A DNA stretch of 64,000 bases from Bilabrum cf. latius. Taxonomy: Eukaryota > Bigyra: Bicosoecida > Bigyra > Bicosoecida. The notes under the pieces are model-generated. The model ran no database searches, was not told where the DNA came from, and was given only the letters and a program-made list of their open reading frames with translations. The translations under genes were made by a program, and so were the position numbers. The number at the start of each line of letters is the position of its first letter. Position 1 is the first letter of the stretch. Positions 1 through 9,692 of this stretch are shown here, piece by piece. The stretch covers positions 1,054,001 through 1,118,000 of the forward strand of contig OZ237747.1 in NCBI GenBank assembly GCA_965178125.1, given 5' to 3'.

Positions 1-399
1 CTGCCACCTGCTGCACCTGCATTGTGCTGCCGAAGCCTGTGGCCACAGAGGCATCGACTTTCTGAAATGCAATTTACGCAATGCTGATTGCATTCTCTAC
101 ACTTCCAGCGGACTTGCATCGCTGCGAGCCGCTATGCCCTCTGCCTCGCCGACAATGGTTTGGCAGATTTTCCTGGCATGCCCACGGGTCGTCTGGAGCT
201 GGGCGCATATCCAGTTGTAGAATGACTTGTTCGGCCACTAGCCCCACCCGATGCTGCCATATGGAGGTATTTTGTGCCAGAAGTTCACGCTTGCAACGGA
301 CGTGAAAGGAACGTTCCATGTTCCAACGAAGGTCTATTTTCAACGGCCGCGTGAGAAGCAAAATAGATACTAATTCCACTGTTCAGGTACCAGCATCAT
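1..399. other. No supported gene
   Basis: I see no open frame with recognisable protein features on either strand. A minus-strand frame between about 379 and 74 is open but starts at a GTG and resembles nothing. The TAA at 402-400 closes the neighbouring hydrolase, so this stretch is most likely its 3' flank. Confidence 0.4.
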
Positions 400-1881
400 T
401 TACCTCCTTCCACCCGTTGCAGTACCGTCGGCGGCATTGATTTCGGAATGCAGAATGCCAGCTAGCAGCGCAGCCACCTCCCTCGGACGCTCTGCATGCA
501 GCCAGTGCCCCGCTGCAATGGAATGCAGCCTGCAGCTACCCGTGCTAAGAGAATAGGATTCGACAGAAGCTTTGTTCAGCGTAGACACAGCTGATCCACC
601 GCCGTCACCGCCACTATCAGACACCCCGTCCGGAGCACTTGCTCTGGAGCGAGCATGGTCAAGAGACAGCCCTGAAGGGTCCAACGCCCGAGGCAGAGGC
701 GCAGGCGATGCAGGTGAGAGCACGCCTGCGGAACCAGACGGACCATCGCGGCGCCGCGCATCCTGCGCCTCGAGCACGCCCTGCAGCCTTGCGACCACTT
801 TGGGCACTCCCCAGCGAGCCCCCCGAGTGCCGAGCACGAAATCGATCGCGGCGCCGCGCGGGGGGTTCCGCAGCAGGTCCCACGAGTCGATATCAGCCAG
901 GTCATGGTAAGCGTTCAATGCCTCGACTGGATCAAACGTCCACACAAACCCATCACTGCCACCATGGTCGTCAGCATGGTCGCGCCCGCTCAGTGGCACC
1001 CCGCGCTCGTCACACGCTGCTTCCGTCACGTTCGTCGTCATCCACTGAGAGAGCGATTTGCTGAAACCCAGCTGCGAAAAATACTCACCCGCCGCGCGGC
1101 GGCTGGGAAACGGAAGCGGCGCAGCACGCACCGCCTCGAGCACGACCTGCACACCATCCTGGTCCCGCCGAGCCTTATGCGGTGTGACGAGTGGATTTCC
1201 TGTTTGTGTTCCCTATGATTGCGAAGGGTGCGTTCTCCACCTTCCCGGGTACGTGTCCAGCACCACGAGGCGTCGCCGGCGGTGCTTCGCGCTGGTGTTG
1301 CTGCTGGGGCTGCTACTGCTGGTGGCAGTGCTCGGCCCGCCCTGCGAATGCAAAATTACTTTGCCGCCCATGGAGTGCCCGATCACCACGTTGATCGGAG
1401 TGGGGGATAGTGTCGGCAATGATGCTTCGTCCAGTCGAACCGCTGACGGCGGAACAGCCGAGTGTGGTCTGTGAAGAGCCGTCCCCGCTGGCACGTCCAG
1501 AGCATGCAAACCAGTCGTGCCCTCGATCTCAATCTCAGACAACAGGCTATTTAATTTCGCTGCGCACCTTTTTACAGATACTGGACGCACGTCGCTGTGC
1601 AGTGATCCAGCGTGAGATGGTAAATCGACGAGGACCGCTGCCCATCGGTTGGCCTCCCGCTCGCCCACTCTGTCCTTTAAGGCACGAAGTACTAGCCTTG
1701 CCACGGACCGCCAATTCTTGCCTGCACCCATCAGTCCATGCACGACAGCGAAAGCTTTGGTTGGGCTTCTTGCTCCCGGGAGAGCTACAAGCTAATGGGC
1801 CAGGGATGACGCATGCCGCCGCGACACAACGACTTCTTGAGCTTTCAAGCACTTTTTCACAAATCTGCGACTAGATCTCAT
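400..1881 (-). CDS. ABHD11-like alpha/beta hydrolase (two in-frame TAG = Gln)
   Basis: This is a serine hydrolase of the alpha/beta fold, closest in pattern to ABHD11 and related esterases, which act in mitochondria. The frame runs from ATG at 1881 to TAA at 402-400 (493 residues). A basic, Ser-rich N-terminus (MRSSRRFVKKCLK...) could be an organelle presequence. Then come HGLMGAGKNWR (oxyanion region, about residue 47), the nucleophile elbow GHSMGG (Ser near 170), VVLDTYPGR, WTFDPVEALNAYHDL with PPRGAAIDFV, and a final AAGHWLHAERP carrying the catalytic His. TAG codons at 1794-1792 and 1215-1213 lie inside the fold. Without reading through them the nucleophile and the His fall in different ORFs. 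Low-complexity inserts (around 1330-1270 and 760-560) make it longer than ABHD11 (about 300 residues). It is transcribed divergently from the ABC1K fusion. The family call is firm; the substrate is unknown. Confidence 0.85.
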
Positions 1882-2019
1882 GCAGCACACCTGATCCAAC
1901 CAGCTAAACTTTGGCTGTCCGGATTTGGGTGGAACGAACGTTCGAAAGTGGCCGCCGGAAGAGGTTCGTTCCTCGGTGCGGAGTTTATCCGCGGCATCCG
2001 TGTGTACTCAAAGAAGCGC
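1882..2019. promoter_or_regulatory. Divergent promoter interval
   Basis: The 138 bp between the two divergent start codons (1881 minus, 2020 plus) must hold promoter elements for both genes if these starts are right. I see no clear TATA box. The plus frame stays open upstream to an ATG at 1813, so the fusion gene might instead start inside the hydrolase 5' end. Confidence 0.35.
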
Positions 2020-5000
2020 ATGTCGAGCCATCGGCAAGAGTCCTTTGCCGATCGATTCGAGATTTTACGTAAAGCCGCACGGTCTGGCCCCGGCCGCCGC
2101 CTGAAGGAGGTGCTGAACAAGATACCCTCATCGTTCATTCGTGTTGCATTTGATCATCCCCCAGCGTCCTATTTGGTAGAAGTTGGCCAGAATGGTGACC
2201 TGTCTGTGCAATCATCAACATCATAGAGCTTGTTCTTGGAACCTTCCGAAACAGCTGCGTCTTTTCGGAGCTTCTCGGTCCGGTACAAAGATGTGGCTAC
2301 GTGGCGGCGCATTTAGGAGCGCACGATGAATCCAATGCAAGCATACTTCCAGGGATTGATACAGTTTGAAGGAGATAGATCACTCGGGATGTATATGCGT
2401 TCGATGGTGGAAAGTGCTAGGTCCACGGGTAAAGCCGACCTGACCGAACGTGCCATCGCCGCACGCCCAGTCGTGGCCGGAGCCAAACGACTAGACGCAC
2501 CCCAGGCCCCGGCATCGTATGCACTGCAAATTGCACCAAGAGAACTGCGAGAGATTCGGCAGCTCCTTGCGGAGCGCGAAGAAGAAGAGACGAAACGCCT
2601 CAGCGCAGAGGCCCGAGCAGAGGAGACGGCCGCCGACCTCAGGAAGCTGCAGGACGTGCAGGCCGAAATATTCGCCGCTGATCTGAACGCAAGGGCGCAG
2701 TAGAGCCACTGGATCTCTCTGGCATTGCTCGCGTGGTTGGCGTGGACGTACACGGGCTGGAGCGCTGCCCTGCTGGGAGGCCCCGTGCGCTGGGCCTCAG
2801 TGACGTGGCAGCTCGGAGCTGCTGTGGTGGCGGGCACAGATCAAAGGGGCTCTGCAGTAGACTGTTCAACCACTAAAATCGCCAACTAGTCCGACCACGG
2901 AGCCTCGGCAGAGGCAGGAACGATTTGGACAACAGGGTCCGCGGACTTGATCCTGTTGTTCCTTGGCTGGTGCGCCGCGTGCGCCCCGCTGCTGCCGCTT
3001 TTCGCCTACTGTGCGGGCTGGTGGGTCTTCGTGAAGGTTCCTTAGAGCAGCTTCAGCCGGAGGTTACGGGTGGCCTTCGCGGCAGGCAGCCTCCTCCTTG
3101 GTTTGCGGTGGGCGAGGCGACACGCCGAGAGTATCACGGACGAGGAGGAGAAAGAGGCGTTCTGGGACGTGAGGCTGAGGGGGTACGCCAGGTTTGCCTA
3201 CGAGCACATCGCCAGGCTGAAGGGGTTCTGGTGCAAGGTGGGGCAATACCTTTCCAGCAGGGCCGATGTGCTGCCCAGGCCATTCGTGCGGGAGCTGGGC
3301 AAGGTGCAGGACTCGATGCCGAGCACTGCATTCAAGGAAATCAAGCGGATCGTGGAGGAGCAGTCGGGTGCCAGTTTGGAGCAGCTCTTCTCTTCCTTTG
3401 AAGAGAAGCCCCTCGCCTCCGCCTCCATCGCACAGGTGCACAAGGCCACCCTCAAGCCAGAAGCCGCCAGGGAGCTCCCGCAGTCTGGTGTACTGCTCAA
3501 GCGGCAGGCAGCGAGAGCGGCACACGCCACGGGCAGCGCCAGCAAAGGAGCCGCGGGCGCCGCGTCCACCTCTCGGCAGCGCGGCCTCGACGTCGTGGTC
3601 AAGGTGCAGCACCCGAACATCGACCGCATCATGCGCGACGATCTATTTAACCTCGATCTCCTCGTGAGAGTAGTGGCCTACTTCGAGCCCGAGTTCGACT
3701 TCCGGCCGGTACTGGACGAGTGGTCTGCAGAGGCGGAGAAGGAGCTGGATTTCTCAAGGGAAGGCAGGATCACTAGGAGGGTGGGGCGGGCGCTGCGGGC
3801 GGCCGGCACCTTCGTGAGGACTCCCGAGGTGCTGGATGTGCTGGCGGCCGTGCGAGGGCTCGGCCTGGGGCACAAACAAGAGGGGAAGCAGACAGCGGGT
3901 GGGAATAAACAGCCTGAAGGGTCGCCGACATCTTCCACCACCGGTGGATTGCTCCCGGGGCAGTGCCCTCCCGTGGAGGGAGGCGCCAGGGCTGGCGTGC
4001 CCTCGCTGCGAGCTGCCGTGCCTCCATCCGGAACCGTACCGGACGTGTACGACGGCGGTGACGCGGATGGCAAGGCGCTCGACGGCGCGAGCGGGGGTGC
4101 CCCCAGCCGGATCTTGATGCTAGAATTTGTGGAAGGGTTCAAGATCACGGACAGGGAGAAGCTGAGGGAGACGGGGGCCGATCCCACGCAGCTGCTGCTC
4201 GGAGTTTGCGAGGCGTTCGGCGTGCAGATGCACCTTCTCGGCCTTTTCAACGGCGACCCGCACCCCGGCAACATTCTGGTAGAGAAGGTAGCAGAGGGCG
4301 AGGAGAACTGGGCCAGAGAAAGCGGCCCCGACGGGGGGCCCGCAGGAGGCAGCGGGCCGAGCTTCGACCAGGACCCTGCCGCGGGGTCTCTGCGCCCTGT
4401 CCTGCTAGACTTTGGACTCGCCAAGCTGCTGCCAGAGAGCTCCAGGATCGCCTTCTGCGAGATGGTGCAGGCGTCCTTCCTGAACGACTTTGCCACGCTC
4501 TACGACGCCTTCGAGAGGATGGGCGTGCAGCTCACGAGGGAGCAGCCCATGGACGACATGGTCGCTGTGAGGTACCTACTGCGCGACGTCGAGCCGCCTG
4601 CCAAAGCAAGGGCCAGGATGCTGAGGCAGAGGAAATGGATGCAGGCGAAGCGGAAGGAGAGGCTGGCGGCCAAGCAGCGCAGGCCGGTCGAGGCGTTCCC
4701 CGGCGACTTGCTCTTCTACCTTCGCACGTCGGAGCTGCTGCACGGGCTGGGGTCGGCACTCGGCGCCGAGCTGCCCTACCTTACGGTCGTGGCTGGGTAC
4801 GGGCGGCTTGCCACGCGCGCGTTCTACGCCGGCACGGACCCGCTCTTCGATGGGAATCGAGGGGATGAGGCTGCCACTGCTTTGGATGCAGACGCGCTGG
4901 ATGGCGGGCTCGTTGGAGGATCTGCTGCGGCTGGTAGGGGCAGCATCTGCGACTCGAACGAAGTCCTGCCGATGCTTGCGGCACCGAGTCGGCATTCTGG

Positions 5001-7509
5001 CTTTGTGGACGATGCCGCCAGCGCTTCGGGTTCGTCGCAGGCTGACGCCGGGCCGGAGTCGACGGTGGTTTAGCTTGCTCGGTCTATCCAGGAAGAGGGC
5101 GGTGCCTGGGCCCCGTCTGCCAGGGCACACCTCGCGGTCGAGGGCCTCCTTGCTGGGGAACAAGCGGAGGTGCGGGCGGGCAGGGCGGCGCAAGATGCCA
5201 AGTCCAAGGCGAAGCAGGGTCCTACGCGAGCGGAAGGCAGGGGATCTCCGCTCCTGCACAAGACACGGACTAGCGCAGGCGGGATGCAGGCAGCGGCTTC
5301 CTCAGCGCAAGCCAGGCAGCCGCACAGATCTCGCCTGACTCACTCTGCGACCGCCGCGGCTGGGTCGATGAGACCGTCTCAGTCTCCCTCCAGCGTGGGC
5401 AGCGCCCCCATCGTGAGGCTGTTCCCCAACAGAAGCGAAGAAGAAGAGGAAGAAAAGGCGGGAGCAGCGGGGTCTCGGTACGGCTACGGCGCGCTTGCCG
5501 CGGCCATGCCGATCCCACCTTCCGTGCGCCGCTTGCGTCCGTTTGTGTCATCCCTGGAGGAGCAGGTGCATCGCATGATGGTGGAGATGGTGCGGGCTGG
5601 AGACGCCGTGGGCATGCAGGTGGCAGTGTACCGGCGGGGCGAGCTGGTGGTGGACGTGGCCGGCGGGGAGCTGGGCATGGACGACCCGAGGCAGGTGCAG
5701 TCCGACACTCTGTTTAACGTGTTTTCTGCCAGCAAGGGCGTGCTTGCTGCTGGCCTGCATGTGCTGCTGGAGGACGCCCATGCAATGAAGAGACAGGAGG
5801 ACGCTATGCTGAGAGGTGGTCACGCGGGCGGAGCTGAAGCTGCTTCTAGTACGCTGGATGCCACACTCACTGAGCTAGGCTACGGTGACAGGATCGGAAA
5901 CGTGTGGCCCAAATTTGCAACGAACGGTAAGGAGGATGCTACGGTGGCAGACGCGTTGACTCACTCCACGGGGCTGGCACACCACCTGCCGAAAGGCGTG
6001 ACCGCAGCGACGATGTGCGATCACAACAAGATGGAGAACTACCTTGCGCACTGCAAACCCATGCACCCTGTGGGCCAGCGGGTGGCGTATCACTACTACA
6101 ACTACGGCTGGATCGTTGGGGGTGTGTTGCGGCGGCTGTATGCAAAGTCACAGCCGGGCCGATTCTTCGACGATCGAGGGCAGCCCAGCGCAGCGGCTCC
6201 CACTGCCGGTGGCATCCTGAAGGAGGTGCTGCTTAGTCGAGTGGGCGGGCATGCTCTCAATGGTGAGCTGCACCTTGGGGTGCCCGAGGAGCTCGTGAGT
6301 GGCAGCGCGCCCCGTCTAGCTCGGCTGTGCGGCGACTTCGGTGTCACCAGCCGGGCGGTGGGCGAGTCGTCCGATGACGCAGCCGGCGGAGCGAAGGCAC
6401 CGGCGGGTGCTGGCGCCGGTGCAGACGATGCAAGCGGGTCTGGTGGCCCAGACAATAATGAGTCAGGTGGGGACATGCCCGCCGCGGGCTTGTTTGGCGG
6501 CAGCGGTGGGGGCGGCTCAGGAGGTGGAGGGCCGCAGGGTGGCATGGGCCGTCTGATGGGCCTGGTGCAGATGGCGTCCAACGTGGGGGACGATGACGAG
6601 GACAAGGAAGGGTACTCGATGGATGGTGGTGAGGACACAGATTCTACCCATGGTGCTGCGGGGTCTACCGGTGGGCAGGGTGGCAAAACAGGGGATGGCC
6701 ACAGTGGCAAGGACGGAGGCGTTCTATCGGCCATTGATGCGGCTGCTGGCAGGCCGCCCCGTCCGGCGCCGGCTGGAGACGCATCCCGGACAGAGATGCT
6801 GGGAATGTTGCGTGCAGTCAAGAGGGTCCGAGGGCGGGAATACCTGATCGACCCGCGGCTCTTCAACCGCGCCCCCCTCCGCCGTGCAGAAATCCCCGCA
6901 GCCAACATGCACTGCAGCGCCCGCGCACTGGCTCGGGTCTACGCGTGTATGCGGCCCATGGACTCGCCTGCAGCTCATGCGCCAGGCAATGGCTCGGGTC
7001 GTGACGGCCAAGCTAATGTGCATAGCAGGCCGCGAGGCTTGCTGTCAGAGGATAGATCCCAGGCGATCAGAACGGTTGCGGGGAGGCAGGAGTCCTCCCA
7101 GCTGCAGAGCTTGTTCGCTCCAGGGGAGGGGCAGGGGGCCGCAGCGAAGGGGGCTGGAAGCGGGGGCAAGTCGTTCCTATACTGGGGCCTGGGCTACCGC
7201 CTGTACCTTCCTTCTGGCGGGGGAAGAGCGGGAGGAGCAGGCGCGGCTGTGGGTGCGAGCGGTTCCAGGGCTTGGTCGGGCAGCGAGGGGTACACGCAAG
7301 GTGGGATGCGAGCTGCATCGTCTCCGCCAGTCGTATCTCCCGCGTTCGGGCACACTGGTGTGGGCGGATCCATCGGGCTGTACGACGCAAGCAGCGATAC
7401 TGCTGTGGCCATCACGGTGAACAAGCTGGACTTCTCAATGCGGCCCACAAGGCACCTGCTCGAGATGCTCGCGTTCGAGATGCGCCTGCCGCACCTGAGG
7501 CTGCACTGA
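2020..7509 (+). CDS. SCP2-like / ABC1 atypical kinase / beta-lactamase fusion protein
   Basis: A single 1829-residue frame runs from ATG 2020 to TGA 7507-7509, with TAG (Gln) at 2224, 2314, 2701, 2887, 3043 and 5071. Residues 1-120 resemble an SCP2 sterol-carrier domain, including NPMQAYFQGLIQFEGD. A charged coiled-coil stretch (about 170-225) and hydrophobic segments (about 230-255 and 308-341) follow. The ABC1/UbiB kinase has KVGQ (about 405), PLASASIAQVH, VVVKVQHP, EKELDFSREG, NGDPHPGNI and LLDFGLAK (about 797). A low-complexity insert lies around 3850-4110. After the TAG at 5071 comes a serine beta-lactamase/LACTB-like domain: SASK (nucleophile Ser near 1236), YYNYGW and FGHTGVGGS (about 1778), with a Gly/Asp-rich insert (6370-6780). 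ABC1K-beta-lactamase fusions are known in plants and algae and act in organelle quinone or lipid metabolism. The SCP2 part is a weaker call. An upstream ATG at 1813 would add a basic, targeting-like leader but would overlap the hydrolase. Confidence 0.88.
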
Positions 7510-7871
7510 TTTGGAACAGTGAAAGTGGCCAAGTTGAGGTCGATATCCAAGATCAAAGCAAGCTTTGAAATGCAACTTGGACCAAGCTGTACATGGGACG
7601 AAATACAAGCGCCGAACTCAATTTATTTAGATCTACTTAAACCTCCAAACCGTGGAACCTAAATAATGAACAACCATAACTCCAATCTTGAGCTCTTTAT
7701 TGGCTCAAATGGCGGATATTTAGGCCTATGGTTAGCATTCCGGACAAGTTCGTTTGATAACGTGCTGTTGTTATAACTCAGACTGGATCCAGATCCGATC
7801 CGGATTGCAGCGTCACCACACATTTACCATTCACTTTCCCGCTCCGAAAACGAACTCATCGCTTGTAAGGC
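7510..7871. other. Intergenic, A/T-richer spacer
   Basis: This is the 3' flank of the fusion gene and 5' flank of the finger gene. It is AT-richer than its neighbours. No coding frame or RNA gene was recognised. A GATCCG-rich stretch (7787-7806) resembles others near 22500, 26990 and 59530 but is too short to class. Confidence 0.4.
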
Positions 7872-8804
7872 ATGGCAAGAGTATCAAACTTTGATTGCTG
7901 CGACCGCTCGTTCTCGTCGGAAGCCGCCATGGAGCAGCACCAGCGCGACACCGGCTGCCAGGATGAGGATGAATTCGAGTGCTGTGGCCGCTCATTCTCG
8001 TCGGAAGCCGCCATGGAGCAGCACCAGCGCGACACCGGCTGCCAGGATGAGGATGAATTCGAGTGCTGTGGCCGCTCATTCTCGTCGGAAGCCGCCATGG
8101 AGCAGCACCAGCGCGACACTGGCTGCCAGGATGAGGATGAATTCGAGTGCTGTGGCCGCTCATTCTCGTCGGAAGCCGCCATGGAGCAGCACCAGCGCGA
8201 CACCGGCTGCCAGGATGAGGATGAATTCGAGTGCTGTGGCCGCTCATTCTCGTCGGAAGCCGCCATGGAGCAGCACCAGCGCGACACCGGCTGCCAGGAT
8301 GAGGATGAATTCGAGTGCTGTGGCCGCTCATTCTCGTCGGAAGCCGCCATGGAGCAGCACCAGCGCGACACCGGCTGCCAGGATGAGGATGAATTCGAGT
8401 GCTGTGGCCGCTCATTCTCGTCGGAAGCCGCCATGGAGCAGCACCAGCGCGACACTGGTTGCAGGCAAGATCCATTCGCTCCATTCAAAGGGGCAGATGG
8501 CGAGATGATCACTCCTGAGGAAGCGCTGACGACAAGCTTGAAGAAGTTCTACGGGGTGTTTAGATGCGCTCCATGCGACCGAGAGTGGCCTAGCGCGTTC
8601 GTCCGACCCATCGACCAGAAGGGACAACAGCGTGCGAGATTTGGGAAGCAGAAATGCAACAAGTGCGAGTAGATGCGCACCGTGGATCGCATCTGGAGGT
8701 GGGATGCACTAGCCGAGCGGGCAGCGGCGGGCAGCACGAGGAGCGGCAAGGAGCACGACCGGGCTAGGTGCGAGCTGTGCCTACGTGGCGACAGGTGTCT
8801 CTGA
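7872..8804 (+). CDS. Tandem zinc-finger repeat protein with C-terminal 3CxxC domain
   Basis: ATG 7872 to TGA 8802-8804 gives 310 residues. Seven consecutive 28-residue units each carry CCGRSFSS, MEQH and DTGC, a compact Cys/His pattern with an acidic QDEDEFE linker. The Cys spacing is tighter than in a classical C2H2 finger, so metal binding is an inference. The C-terminal region has YGVFRCAPCDREWPSA, then QKCNKCE, then a TAG (8670-8672) read as Gln, then an RCELCLRGDRC ending. The three CxxC pairs match zf-3CxxC proteins (ZAR1/RTP-type zinc ribbons), and the last pair is reached only by reading TAG as sense. The role is probably nucleic-acid or protein binding. The near-identical repeat DNA indicates recent expansion or gene conversion. 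Confidence 0.8.
7896..8462 (+). repeat. 84-bp coding tandem repeat, seven copies
   Basis: Seven copies of an 84-bp (28-codon) unit lie head to tail in frame, the last one truncated after DTGC. Units differ at only a few bases (for example cactgg versus caccgg; the first copy has GAC where the others have GGC). Silent sites are almost unchanged, which points to recent unequal crossing-over or conversion rather than old duplication. Confidence 0.95.
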
Positions 8805-9692
8805 GCGCGGGTCATCACCGGCCCTGAAATTGGACCAAACTTGACCGGGATCATGTTGAGTAGGTGGAAGAGCAGCGACTCCCTTCACTGATGATGATCG
8901 GTGTGGCGCTCAATAGCACCTGACCAGTGCCTGCACAGTTGTGCAGCCAGAGGTCAATATCGCTGGCAACACCACTAACGGGTGCCAATGATAGGCAACA
9001 TAGAGCTTGCAAGCGACCAAGAGTCGGCGGGTGTGCATACGACAATGAGTCGGTGCGTGCGCGTGCGAGCCCACACTGGCACCCCCAACCCTAAATGGTT
9101 GGGCAGTGGGCAGCCACGTGATTCGTGGCTGCCGGTGCCAAGCAACCTCAGCTGAAGCATTCGATATGCCTCTCAGCATCGACAGGTCCAGAGATGGACC
9201 GGTACTAGTAGTACTACTAGTAGTCGCGGTTGCATCACCCGGTGGAAGCGCTTTTGCGCTGTCCCGCCTGGTGTGCCCTCGGAAGCCCCGAGCTATGACT
9301 TGAGGCTTGAGGTGGTTCCCTATTGAAGGGGGCCCATGATTCCATGGGGCGGAGCCCGTGTTAGTGTGCACGGTTTCTATCCCTCGTCAATGCTTTCCTC
9401 ACCCCAATACTGGTGTGAGCAGGCAGCCGACCGGGATACTCGATCAGAGATGATACTTCTAGTCGCATGCATTGCATCAACGACATGCATACTCCCACAC
9501 ATAGTGATCCAACGCAGAAACCGGCGTGGTAGTAGGTTATGACTTGCTATATAGGCCTAGTGCGTTGCGTTTAGCCATCCCGAGTCCGGACCGGTCCTCG
9601 CATGTTCCGCAACATTAGCGCGGCGCCTACTCGCTGCCGTTTGCAAAAGGAAATTTAAATAGCCAGCAAACAGACATTCTAAGCCCTTTCAA
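8805..9692. other. Intergenic region with a 20-bp perfect palindrome
   Basis: No frame here has recognisable protein features. Open minus-strand frames (8910-9371) are compositionally unremarkable. A perfect 20-bp palindrome of ACT/AGT triplets lies at 9203-9222. The 5' flank of the next gene (9540-9690) could contain its promoter, but no element is clear. Confidence 0.4.

Noticed and set aside
7896-8462. CRISPR array or satellite DNA
   Set aside because: The 84-bp units have no spacers, are in frame, and continue into a 3CxxC domain on both sides of the frame.
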